Source of the DNA: Casuarina equisetifolia
Lineage: Eukaryota; Streptophyta; Magnoliopsida; Fagales; Casuarinaceae
Direction of reading: 5' to 3'
DNA length: 64,000 bases
Assembly: GCA_028551475.1 (NCBI GenBank)
Contig: CM052354.1
Span: 29,659,258 to 29,723,257 of the forward strand
Within the stretch, counting starts at the first letter, position 1, and each line of letters begins with the position of its first letter. Positions 10,765 through 22,900 of this stretch are shown here, piece after piece. The notes under the pieces were generated by a model that was given only the letters and a program-made list of their open reading frames with translations, searched no databases and was not told the DNA's origin. Both the position numbers and the translations under genes were made by a program.

Positions 10765-13105
10765 AATTGTTAAAAAGGTTTGGATGCCTAAAGGTGTCAA
10801 TAGTTTAAAGACAACTAACATTCATGGACCCAAAGAAAAAAGGGTACCAAACACTTCAACAATCATTTTTGTTTCTGCAAGCCTTGAGTATGAATATAGA
10901 TAACAAGAAATGTAAAGAGTTGTAGATTCTGGACAACAATTGTTCCCGATACATGATTGGGATGATAAAGCTCTTCTCAACACTTGAGTTGAGGTCTGGA
11001 GGCACCGTGTCTTTTGGAGATAACTCCAAAGGAAGAATTAATGGTATAGGCACCATAGGTAACCTGAAAACCCTTCTTATATCTGATGTGTTGTATGTTG
11101 ATGAGTTGAAGTTTAAATTGTTAAGCATAAGTCAGTTGTGTGATAATGATTTCAAAATTAAATTTGGAAAAGAACTTTGTTTTGTTAAAATTGTTGAAAA
11201 CAATGTGAGAAATTTTAGAAAAAGAAAAGATAATATTTATGTGCTTGATCTTAGTAAATTAACTAATGAACCTACATGATTGATTATGAATCATAATGTT
11301 GATGCTTGGCTATGGCATAGAAAACTTGGACATGCTAGTTTAGGGTTGATAGAAAAACTATTCAAGAATGGTTTAATTAAGGGATTACTCGGACTAAATT
11401 TTAATAAAAAGAAACTGTGTGATGCATGTGAAAAGGGTAGACACACCTAAAGTAGCGTTAAACCAACGCAAATGGTGTCTACTTCAAGAGCTTTAGAGCT
11501 TATACATATGGATATGTTTGGTCCTTTGAGAACAGCTACCATAAGTGGTAAGTATTATTCCTTAGTTATAGTAGATGATTATATAAGATATACATGGGTA
11601 TATCTACTTGCTAGGAAAGATAAAGCATTTGAGAAATTTGTTGATTTCTTTAAAATGTTTCAAAATAAAAAAATCTTACTATCATTAAGATTAGGATAGA
11701 TAACAGTGGTGAATTTAACAATCACCTATTTAAGAAATTCTGCTCCAAGAATGGCATTTCTCACAATTTTTTAGCACCTAAAACACCACAACAAAATGTT
11801 GTTGTAGAAAGGAAAAATAGGACACTTCAAGATATTGCTAGGACTATGATGTGTGAGTATAACCTTCCTAAACATTTTTAGGGAAAAGTTGTAAATACAG
11901 CTTGTTATATTTCAAATTGAGCATTTTTAAGACCAATCTTGAAAAGGATTCCATTTGAACTATTCTTTGGTAGGAAACCCAACATTTCATACTTTCATAA
12001 GTTTAGAAATAAATGCTTTGTATTAAACCATGGTAAAGAGTCACTAGGGAAGTTAGATTCCAAGAGTGATGAGGCCATATTTCTTGGTTACTTTCATATT
12101 AGCAAGGCATATAGAGTTTTCAATAAAAGAACTCTAGTGGTAGAAGAATCTATTCATGTGCAATTTGAAGATGATTCTGACTCGAGTTCAAATGAACAAG
12201 GATATAATGAAAAAAGTGTACCTAGAGTTGAGGGGGAGTTAAATACAAGAGACTTTTCCTTCTCTAGAGTAAGAAATGATGTAGATTAACAACATATCTT
12301 AGGAGATCTCACAAACAGAGTCAACATAAGATCTAGATATCATAACACATGTGAACATCAAGCTTTCTTGTCTCAAGTAGAACTAAAGAAAGTAGATGAG
12401 GCTCTTGAAGATGAAAATTGGTTTCTTGCTATTTAAGAAGAACTAAATTAGTTTGAAAGCAGTAAAGTCTAGAACCTAATTCCTAGACCACACAATCACC
12501 CAGTAATTGGTATAAAATGGGTGTATAGAAATAAGCTAGATGAAAATGGAATCATAACTAGAAATAAGGCTAGATTAGTTGCACAAAGATATAGTCAAGA
12601 AGAAGGAATTGTTGCTTACCTTTGCTTGTTGTATGAATTTTACTCTTTTTCAAATGGATGTAAAGAGTGTATTTTTTAATGGTATTATAAAAGAAGAAGT
12701 ATATGTTGAACAACCACCTAGATTTGAAGATCATATATGTCCAAATCATGTGTTTAAGCTTTCCAAAGCTTTATATGGAATTAAACAAGCCCTATAGGCC
12801 TGGTATGATAAGTTGAGTTCTTTCCTAATTAATATCATATTTAGAAAAGGTAAAGTAGACAATACCTTGGTCATTAAATCACAAAGGAAAAAATTTTTTT
12901 ATTGTTCAAATATATGTTGATAATATTGTGTTGGGTTCCACAAATTCTGCTATATGTGAACAATTTGTTGATTTTATGCAACATGAATTTGAGATGAGTT
13001 TAATAGGTGAATTAACATACTTTCTAGGTTTGTAAATCAAACAAACTAGTAAAGGAATTTTTATAAGTCAAACTAAATATACAAATGAACTACTTGAGAA
13101 ATAAC
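10765..13105 (+). mobile_element. Degenerate Ty1/copia gag-pol remnant II
   Basis: Collinear but broken copia polyprotein. A gag tail with the plant-typical repeated 'PKG...HGPKK' region starts near 10770. The protease start is CSRYMIG (about 10935). The GAG-pre-integrase motif WHRKLGHASLGL is at about 11310 and the integrase core ELIHMDMFGPL at 11497 onward, with DNSGEF and VVERKNRTLQDIAR before the C-terminal part (11939-12289). The RT start is IKWVYRNK, followed by QMDVKSVFFNG and ALYGIKQAL (12579-12797), and the end is YFLGL...QTKYTNELLEK (about 13020-13100). Stops and frameshifts recur. It is cut abruptly at 13105, where a second copia on the other strand begins. Confidence 0.88.
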
Positions 13106-13106
13106 C

Positions 13107-14262
13107 GGACCCAGTGTGGGTGATGTTGAACATATCACCACTACCAACTTGAATTGTGTTTGAGCCATGATAAGAAGAAGATAAACGAAGCTTACCTATA
13201 TTGACAGCAATGTGGACATTAGCACTTGAGTTAGGAATCCACTCTTCTTGATTAAAGGAGTCATTATTTAAGTGAAGTGCAGCTAAGGCTTGAGGAATGT
13301 CGCTAGACTAATAGGCATGATCAAAGCGCTGAAAATAGTCAATAGCAGAGTGGCCCTTTTTTGAAAAAAATTGACAAATTAAAGCATTTGATCCTTAGTT
13401 TGATTGAGATGTGGAACAACAATAAGTCTTGCCATATTGTGTGGAAGGGCAAACCCATGACCTTGTAAGGTGAAGGAGCGGGAAAAGGCTTGAGAGTTCC
13501 TGCGGGCTCTATTGGAGGATTGACCACTATAGTGAGAAGTTCCTTGAGAGAAAAATGTAGATGAGTGGTGTGTAGTTGGATTAAAGTGCACATGTCAAGC
13601 ATCATATGCCTAGAGCTCTGCAATGACATCTCCATAAGATAGAATGGGAGGATGAAACATAGTAGCGAGAAAAGATTCATACTCCCTGCCAAGTCCTTGA
13701 AAGGGGCGATAAGTTTTATTAAAATTAGTGAATGGCTTCCCTATAACACTCAGCTGATTGTAAAGACCATGGAATTCAGCAATGTACACAAATAAATCCT
13801 TGCCATCTTTGCTCAAATTTTCAATCTTGGTTTGGATTTCATACTCTCTGGTTAATTTGTTGAACAAAATGATCACATAGAGTTGACCACACATTCATAG
13901 CATGATGCAAATAAAAAACGAGGCTAATGATTTCTTCACAGAGAGTGCTCAAAATCCAAGCATGAACTAAATTGTCGCTTTGCTCCCACTCTTTAAAGGT
14001 GGGGTTAGGAGTTTCCTTGGAGTTAGTGATGATAATGCGAGATGGAGGTTAAATCTCACTTGTGGCAAAGCCAATGAGGTGGTAAGTGCACAAAAGACAA
14101 TTCATTTGAGTATATTATGGAACGAAGTTTGTGGTAGTGAGTTTCAAGGAGACAAAATTTGCAAGGTTGACACCATTAGGAAACGAGTAAACAGGTTGAT
14201 TTTCCATGATAAAAAGCTAAGGAGTAGAGCGAGAGGCATTGGCTCTTAATACCAGAAGAAAA
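13107..14262 (-). mobile_element. Truncated copia gag remnant III
   Basis: Minus-strand gag of a copia element. It starts near 14214 with MENQPVYSFP and continues through a UBN2/retrotran_gag region (about 13600-13980, with NLVHAWILST, VWSTLCDHFVQQ and LHGLYNQLSVIGK). It then runs into a glutamine/proline-rich part (13379-13591) and the beginning of protease (IPNSSANVHI near 13240, IQVGSGDMFNI near 13130). Stops (for example in the first 60 codons) and a frameshift near 13600 break it. It ends abruptly at about 13107, against the remnant of element II. Confidence 0.8.
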
Positions 14263-14265
14263 ACT
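14245..14265 (-). other. Putative primer-binding site of copia III
   Basis: On the minus strand the bases read tggtattaagagcc, close to the TGGTATCAGAGC sequence complementary to initiator tRNA-Met that plant copia elements use. It lies between the gag start (about 14214) and the putative 5' LTR, as expected. Confidence 0.6.
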
Positions 14266-14537
14266 AGCTTTAATCAGAAGAGGGAAAAGAGACCTTGAAG
14301 CTTTGTTTCTATTCAAATGAAAGGCCTATAGATGATTGCTTCGTGATCAGTTTATATAGAGTTTAGAGGCATTTAACTGAAGAAAGTTACAGTTCAACAG
14401 TCTAACAAAGTTTGGTAATCCTAATAGCTAGTCAGCTAATTCAATTATGCTTAGCTAGAGGCTAAGCTAGAAGGCCAAATTGGTCTTTATGCTGATCGTT
14501 TTTAGTGGTTGCCAATGTTGGAGTTGATTCCATAACA
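14266..14537 (-). repeat. Putative 5' LTR of copia III
   Basis: The minus strand begins at 14537 with TGTTATGGAATC and runs about 270 bp to the primer site. The second LTR is absent because the element is truncated at 13107, so the boundary at the primer side is inferred. Confidence 0.45.
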
Positions 14538-14698
14538 ATGTGTTCCCTTGTCTCATGAATCCCATGTGCACACGCTCAGGTGCCATCTTTTCTTTAAGTT
14601 AATGGAGTCTCTAGTATCTCCATTTCTCCTATTCCTCCCGTGTATTAATCTCCACCCTATCTCTGTCTCTCCATCCGCCATAGCTTCAAGCTTCAAAG

Positions 14699-15477
14699 AT
14701 GAAGCAAACTAGTTTCTTCCCCACTTTTGAACCACCCACTTCTCACGTGCTAACCCTTTGGATCCTCTTCTTTTCCTTTCTCATTAGAGAATCCTTAGAT
14801 ATGGATGACCTTCACTTCCTGGCCTATAGTGTGCCCAAAAGCTGTCACGATGGGTAAAACATAACATTCCTACTCTACATCCAAGGTAAGCAAGAACCTT
14901 ACAGTGGCCACCCTGCGTTCTAGTTGTTCTGCAACAACAATGGCCAAGCCATACTTAACATATTTGATAACAACTACACTATCCACAAAATTTTCTATCA
15001 AAACCATACCCTCCGCATCTTAAGCGTTGCCTTTTCTAATTCAGACTCTAATTGTATTCCTCAAATAAAAAAATACCCTTTCCTAGCCCTCGATTTGAGC
15101 TCATACCAAGACAAACCTATCTATGTCTACTTTATAATTGCAATAACTTTTCTCTCCTACACGACCTTCCATGGGTGAATAACCATTGTTATGGAGATAA
15201 TAAAACTTATTTGGTTGTGGTCTCACTCGAGAAGAATAGATATTTGAAGGAAGCATCAAAGGAATGCATGATTGGGTTAGTGGCACCCATTGAAGCTTAC
15301 GGGGGAACAACTGATAGGCTTCAAAAGGTCTTGGAACATGGGTTTTGGCTTAAATGGAAAGCCCACAACTATAGTACTTACAAGGAAAGCAAAGGCACAT
15401 GTGGGTTCAACAACGTTTCATATGTTTCCTAGTACTTCTATCCTGATGGAATTCATTGGGAGCGCTGTGATTTTGGT
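14699..15477 (+). pseudogene. Orphan LRK10L/WAK-type ectodomain
   Basis: Starts at ATG 14699 with a hydrophobic stretch VLTLWILFFSFLI that looks like a signal peptide. A GUB_WAK-type galacturonan-binding domain follows (GHPAF..FCNNNGQ, NYTIHKIFYQNHTLRI, FLALDLSS). Then comes the WAK-associated C-terminal region, with GFWLKW, NYSTYKESKGTCGFN, YFYPDG and WERCDF. In rust-resistance LRK10-like kinases this extracellular part is followed by a transmembrane helix and a kinase. Here no kinase exon appears in the next 4 kb on this strand. At least three stops (for example near 14850 and 14920) and one frameshift near 15120 break it, so it is a pseudogene. Its position between two kinase paralogues suggests a receptor-kinase cluster. 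Confidence 0.75.
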
Positions 15478-15479
15478 TA

Positions 15480-17340
15480 GTTCTCTCTCACTTTATGGAT
15501 TCTTCTCTTTCTTGGTCTTAGAAATGTGATAGAACTTACTAGGCTTGAAAAAGTTAATGATATTTTTCTACTCTTGAAGCTTACATAATCTCTAATTGAA
15601 TAATCATTCTTGTGCTTAGGGAAAATAAAACTCTCAATGTACAAGATTTTACCTTTAGGTTTATCATGATAGCTGATAAGCAATTTAGGTACAACTGTTG
15701 GTCAAACTTTATGATCATTTACTATGATTTACAGTGGAGGACATTACTAATATATGGAATCTCACATGTTAACTTTAGTTAGAGTTAGAAGTTCACCAAC
15801 CTATAAGCTCCATCCTAAATTCAAATTATAGTAGATATAAGGTGTAAGTGTAGATTGATCCAATTCTTATACTTCTAAATCCTTGTTAAAGACTAGAAAC
15901 GAGAGTTTTTGTTTAAAAAAAAAAATTGAAGAAGGTAGAATTACCCCTTGGATTTGAAAATTTAGGTGAACTTTTGAATTAAATTTTTTAATATAATATT
16001 AAAGTTCAAGTTCAAGTGTTATACTCATTCATGTGTAGATAAAGATCCTCATAGAAATTATTTTCTTCAAGCTCGAAATGATGAGGCATATTAAAAATGG
16101 TGTAATATAAGTTTTATTATATCTCAATCTTGCTTTAAAAAATTTTTTATAAGAAAAAACACTTTACTCTTAAATTATCTTTTAAGTAAAAAGTAACTTT
16201 CTATAACTTATTCCATATTTCAAAATCATTACTCTTTCCTTTTGATAAACTATTAACTTCCTTGTTAGCATAATTGTTCAATATGATACTGCACTTTCAC
16301 TTTGCTTTGCAAGTGTTTTTCATATGGCTCATGTGTTCATGCACTCCATGCACCCATAAGCACACACTTCTGATCTCAACACACAACCTAATTTATTATT
16401 TATTCGTAAAGTCTACTTAACTTTAGGCCAATATTTTCTTGCTACTTATTTTTGTCTAGTAACAAATGGGCCATCGTTTCCTACTCTTCCCACGTAATTG
16501 TAAGTCACCTTAATTGTGTTAGGGAGAGGGTTAAATTAATGGATAAAGACAAGATAATAATTTTATTAATTTAAGTTTCTTTGAATTCATTAATGAGTAT
16601 AATGTTTCAACAATTTTATATGCTAGTGTGGAATGGTAAGAATTAAGAATAATGTAATAAAAACTATATTTTGCTTAAATCTTACTTAATAATATTTTTA
16701 TAAGGACAAATATTTTTTCATATTTTTCAATAGTATTATGCTTTCAAATATAATATTAGAATCTAGATTAAGTGGTGAGAACACCAATATACTAAACCTA
16801 GAAGTTCAAAGTAGTTTGCTAAGGATACATACCTTTGACATGAACCTCTTGATAGTGGGAAATGTTAAAATAGTTCCAAAAAAAAAATAGTTAAAATTTA
16901 TTTGAAAAACTCCTTTATAAAAAGAAAATATTGTATTAGTTTTGAATTAACTTTCTAGTATTCTTATGCCTTTTGACATTAAATCCTTGAAAATAAAGGA
17001 TGAAATGAGGAGTCATGAAAAGGTAGCAGCTATAAGGTTTAATGACCAACCAAGAAGAAGGGGGGTTGAATTGGTTTTCTAAGGAACAATATAATAATGT
17101 CCTAATTTTATTCCAACATTAGATATCAATGATAGCCACTAATGTATTGTTGCTTCCAATGAAGTTGGAAAAATGGATTAGTGGCAAACCATATGACACT
17201 AACACTGAATAATTATTTATTTTATTTAATGTTCTTTTATTTGCACTCAAATGATGCAAGGAATAGGAGAAAGGATTTTTATTCATGACGGATAGGCTAT
17301 AAAATGTCACCATTGAAGTTGGACCTAGAAAGATAAACAT
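15480..17340. other. No gene seen
   Basis: AT-rich unique sequence. Short open frames (15477-15683 minus) show no family features. No LTR or terminal repeat was recognised. Confidence 0.4.
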
Positions 17341-17720
17341 GTCATTCTCCTTGACTTTTAGACAACTAGAGTGCATTTACAATAGTAAAACAGTGGTAAG
17401 TTTTTTTCACATTACATAGATGTTAGCCTTGAAATCTGATAGAATTATTGAAATTTTTTTTACGGATACAGAGTGTTGACAAAGTGATCCAACTTGTTTT
17501 TATAGCTTTGGAAAAATATGCTTGCTTAGAGGTGATGAATTGTTTATTTTCTTTGGAATTCTATTCTTGTTCCAATTAAAGGTGTTTTGTGTGTTCATTC
17601 TAGTTACAAGGATGATTGGAAACCAATTTAGTTAAACTTTCATCATTAAATGTTTGTCACGCCAGTTAGATGTTCCAATATAGTAGGGCTATCTTTGGTA
17701 TGGTTTAAGCTCAAGAAACT
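17340..17720. repeat. Duplicated downstream flank of kinase paralogue 2
   Basis: Matches 61-330 in the same orientation. In paralogue 1 the distance to the kinase stop is about 0.4 kb. Here it is about 2.2 kb, so sequence was inserted or lost between the flank and gene after duplication. Confidence 0.7.
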
Positions 17721-18204
17721 CTAATCCCTAAGTACTCAAAATTTTCTTCCTTCAATTAGGATATGATTATAACCAAGTGTTGTGCCTATTGACACATCAG
17801 TTATATGGTCTTTCACAAGACTCTAATGCATCTATTTCTCGGCCTAACAAGTCCCTTTTGAATGTCATTTCAAAATTAGTACGCCATTTTTTTTCATTGT
17901 CACTCACATGGTCATGATTAATAAACTATGAATATAATGTGAAATAGAAAGGGTTAGAATAACTGCTTCTAATAAAGTTAAAGCAATAAATTTTAGCTTA
18001 AATATCAAGAGTTGCTACCTTACCTCATGCATCATGTCTTTTCATATAGCCTGTCAAGTCTTTGAACTTTACTAATAATTCATTTTAGGTTCCCATCTTT
18101 TCTAAAGGCATCTCATTATTATATAGGTACCACCACCTAAGGGTATTCATGAACCCTAGTTCATAAGGTTCACTAACAATTGAATTTGTGGATCTATCAG
18201 GTCA

Positions 18205-18540
18205 TCATTTCGTTCACATATTTAGTTTTTTAGGCCTAGATTGATTTTGCATTTTAGGAACCAAAAGCTCTTTATTTAGTGGTCAACATAGTTTTAGGCC
18301 TATAATTATCCTTAATATGTGTGAACATTCACATTATAATTGTATATCAATAAGAGACATCGAACGTTTACATCACTTTGTTCACATATTTAGTTTTTTG
18401 GTCTAGATTGATTTTACATTTCAAGACTAAATGTTATTTATTTAGTGGTCACCGTAGTCTTAGGCTTGTAATTATCCTCACTATGTGTGAACATTCACAT
18501 TATAATTACATATTAGTAATAGACATCAGATGTTTAATTC
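18205..18540 (+). repeat. Tandem duplication of about 170 bp
   Basis: Two adjacent diverged units share, in order, a gttcacatatttagtttttt block, an agattgatttt..catttt block, ctctttatttagtggtca/gttatttatttagtggtca and atgtgtgaacattcacattataatt. The inner inverted pair gtgaacattcac forms a perfect palindrome in each unit. Confidence 0.75.
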
Positions 18541-18645
18541 ACCTATCCATTACCTTCTCATGTTTGTGTCATCGATATTCATTATACACATGATTCAATT
18601 GTTTATTTTCCCATGGCGTGTTTAGTTTACTTGTCTTTTCCTTTC

Positions 18646-18669
18646 TTTTTTTTTTTTTTTTTTTTTTTT
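18646..18669 (+). repeat. T24 homopolymer
   Basis: An uninterrupted run of T. On the minus strand it is a poly-A and could be the tail of a retroposed sequence reading toward lower coordinates, but no source sequence was recognised at 18670-18910. Confidence 0.7.
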
Positions 18670-18699
18670 GTTAGGTAACCCAACCTTACAAAGAGAAAG

Positions 18700-19940
18700 A
18701 ACATGCTAAAGTTGAATACACTTAAGCCATAACACATAGTTTTTTTTTTTTCCCTCTTTTTGAATAAAAGAAACAAATTAGTCATACATTGTTTAATGGT
18801 ATCAATTGTTAACATCATTGTGGCGCTAATACTCCCCATTTGAGCATTGAGCAGTTCTACAAATTTTATTTGCAGATTGTCCAATTCCTGTAAAAGATGA
18901 CATTAGGGAAGAGGTAATCACGTGATTGGCAACGAATATGGTCATAGACAAGGTGTTCTATACTTAGTGTGATGGAAGACATTTCTTAAAGTGAGAAACT
19001 CACCTACAATTTTTTATTTCAAATTTATACTTCAAAAATCTTTCGTGAAAGATTACTTTAACTATAAGTTTGTGAATACCTCAACCTAGGCACATGATAG
19101 AAGTCATAGGAAGATAGATTATATCCTTTACCGGGCAGGAAAATTAAAACCCCACTCTAAAGATTTCATGAATTTTAGCAAGTTTGTGTTCTAATACATT
19201 TACTAGCATTTTTAATTTTTATTTGATTAAATGTTTGGCTTAGGAATACACTTTCTACATGTGGAATCCTTTGTGCAATAACTCTAAACTATTTGTTTCT
19301 AGACCTTTTGAGTGCCTTACCTGCCTTTGTGCTGTGATTACGGTAAACTGAACTCCTCAAGTACTCCGAGATTAACATATTGATCCATGTGACTTAAAAC
19401 TCCTTAAAACAACATAAGTGGTTTTTTGAAGACAACATCCTTTCTCAAAAAGCCTGATTGTTCTATTTGTTTATTTCCTTTATGCTTTTATTGAACACTC
19501 CAACAAGTCACTAGTAATTATAATCCAAACTTCAGATCTGTAGGCATGATTTTGCAAGTTCGTCAAACTAACTTACATCAATAACTCTCTTTTTTTTTCT
19601 TTTTTTCCCCTTAAACGAACTTAGATAGAAAAATGATAGTTCAGTTATACATGAATTTTCTTTTTCTTTTTTTCTTCCCACTTAGTTTTGGGTACGACTG
19701 AAAGCAAACCAAACAACAAAAGGTTAAAAAGCACCAAACATACTTGAAGCAGCGAATAAAGGCACAAAACAACATCAAACCAACATTTCAGAACCCAAAA
19801 AAAAAAAAACAGGTTAATTCATTCCAAACATGTAACACAATGTTGAAAAGGATTGCGAGTAGGAGCAATGCAAAGACATGCGATGCTAACTTAAGGTAAG
19901 GCCTACTTTCTCATTGCGCCATACTTCCAGCCTACCGATG
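18700..19940. other. No gene seen
   Basis: AT-rich 3' region of kinase paralogue 2, with pyrimidine-rich tracts at 19590-19670. No family feature was recognised. Confidence 0.4.
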
Positions 19941-22900
19941 CTAATCAAACAGGGCACTGACATATCCTTGCAAAGCTATAACAATCTGCATAGTTTCCAA
20001 GGAATAGGACAAGTTAGAAGCTTCCTATCTCAAGCATAAAGACCATCTGTACTCTTCAACAGGATGAGACATTATTGCGTTCCTAATTTAGCTGAATCAA
20101 TCCTTCTTTACCTCTCATAATAAGGAGGAGAAGGAAAGGTACTTTTGGCTTGACATGAATCAGCCATTGCAACCATTATGTCCTATTACCCGTTCAATGA
20201 CCCACGCACACTTCACAGGCTTGATTTAACAAGCAAAGAAATAAGGAATAAAAAATGAAGAATCTGACTCTACCTGGCTCATTCGTGGTCGACGGGATGC
20301 TGAACAACGCACACAAGCTAACGCACAAGCAGCCATTAAAGTCATCTGCCACTCGTCATAATCATTATGCAACCTTGGATCAACGAGAGCACCAAAGTCT
20401 TCACATTTCAGAGCTTGTATGAGCAAAGGCCTCGCCTATAATGCCAATAGGATTCAATTTTTCTATATGACATCCCAAATAAAAGTTTATTCATATAATG
20501 GGCACGGTTGTGAATCTAAATAATGAACTCACCCAGTCCGCCAAGGTTGAATGGGGTGGGTCAATGGGTTTGCGTCCAGTGATCAACTCTAAAAGCACAA
20601 CCCCATAGGAGAAAACATCTGATTTGTCTGTAAGTTTCCCAGTTAAAGCATATTCTGGATCCAAATAACTGTCACAAGAGAGGATGTGAGAACTAGCAAA
20701 ATGCATCCTAACTTGGGCACATAAAGATCATGAATTCATATTACATAATCCTAAGTAGAAAACCAAACAAAGAATACAAGTGGTAAAATGAATATAAGAT
20801 TCAATAAAAGGAGGATGAAACACAGTTGACAAAGATGGCAAAGATGGCCATATTAAAATATATTCTGTCTAATAATAAAAGCAACCAGTTAAAATATCAA
20901 AGAAATTGGTCTTTACCCATTAATTCCCATTATCCCAGTGGAGACATGAGCATCAAAATCAGAAACAAATCTTGCGAGTCCAAAATCAGAAACCTGAGCA
21001 AAATATTCGTCCACTTTGTTATTTGAGTCGTGACTTTGCAACTCAAGATGAGCTCTTCCATTATATAACTTCCATCCAAGATAGTTCAAAATATAACAAA
21101 TTTCAAGAAATCAATATTGCAACTATACCTTTGCGACAAACTCGAAATCTAGCAGTATGTTAGATGCCTTGATATCACAATGAATGATATTGCGACCACC
21201 GACATACACATAAGATTAAGATATGGGCTGAAGTTTAGAAATAGGAAAACTCAAAGAGACTAACTCACAATTCTCATGAAGGTACTCTAGTCCTCTTGCA
21301 ACTCCTAAAGCAATTTTCAGTCTTGTGGGCCAATCAATAATTGATTGGCTTTTTCCTGCAATAAAAATTCTCTATCAAGACTATAAATCCATCAAAAGAA
21401 AGAACAATCTAACCGGTTTTCAATTATATGAAGCATCCAGTAACTATTGTCCTTGTTTACTATTGAGTTTAATTAATAGACTTACAGATTGAAACAATAT
21501 TTTCAAAAGACTTACATTGTGACATCAAACCAATAATAATCACCCATCAAACTTCTATCCTAGCCCATGGAGTAACAATTAATTGAAGAAAAAAAGGTAG
21601 AACAATAAAGAGAAAAGCATTGAATCTTCTAAAGAGGATAGCACCAATTCTGGGGTTTAATAACATAGCGTTACATGTTAATTAGGGGGGGCTTTTTCTT
21701 GTTTTTTTGGGAGGGGGGGGGGGGGTTTGTAAAGGAGAAGAGTTCCAAGATAAAGACCCTAACTCACCATGTAAGTGGCACTCCAAGGTATTGTTTGGAA
21801 CAAACTTATAAACAAGCAGTCTATGGGATCCAGTATCACAAAACCCTACCATTGAAACAAGATTCGTGTGATAAATCGCACAAATACTCTTAAACTCTTT
21901 AAGAAACTCATCCCCTCCCAGCACACTCCCAGCTGTCAACTTCTTGACAACCACTTCCATCCCATTGAAAAAGACTCCTTTGTGCACAGACCCAAATGCA
22001 CCTTCTCCAAGGAAGTTGGCGGCTGAGAATTCATCTGTTGCCGTAGCTAATAACTCGTATGGAAAAATTTCCTTTGCCAAACCTGATAATCCTCCTGGTA
22101 TCATCATAGGATCATCTGGTGAGTGAGGTGGTAGCAATGCAACAACTGGAGGAGGAGAGGGCTGCTTCAACACTTCACCATGACTCGCTGGCTGGGGGGA
22201 CTTGTGTTGCAAAAGCTGCGGTTGAGGATCATTGTAGGGTCCAACTAGCAATTCCAACAAAGATAAAAAAATGAGCTAATTATAATCTAATTCACACCAG
22301 AAAAAAGAAAACAGTAGTGGCAAAAAAGCATTAATCATTAAATGCATGTATCGCAAACAAAGTAGTGGATGGCAAAGAGACAACTTCATTATAGAGTCAA
22401 TTGTATTGGGAAATTTCTTACAAGAAGAAAATGACCCTCAAAGCTCACAAAATTGAGAACACAAGGCTCCTTCTTCAATGAAGGCTCCACCTTATGTTTA
22501 AATCTCCTAACAAAATCCAACCCTTTTCTTTCTCTATTTTCTTATCACATAACCATAATCCTTAACCTAAAACAACTGAGTTTTAAATACTCCGAAGAAA
22601 ATCTAGAATACCAAATCCACCACAATATCCGTAAAAACCATGCTCTTTTGTGCATGTATACAAACAGAATCCTGGAAAAATAGCAGTTATCAAATCCGCT
22701 CACTAAATCTATTTTCAAACCCATACGAATGGACCACGCATGTGTTGTCAACAAAACCTATAACAAAAAATTTTTAATACAAGAAAACTTCAAATCTATG
22801 AGCGCCTCGGAAAGTAAAACATACCACGTGAATTCTTCGTAGTAATGGAAAAACACATTAGGGTTTAGCACGGTCACCGAATCAACAAAAATCAAGAACC

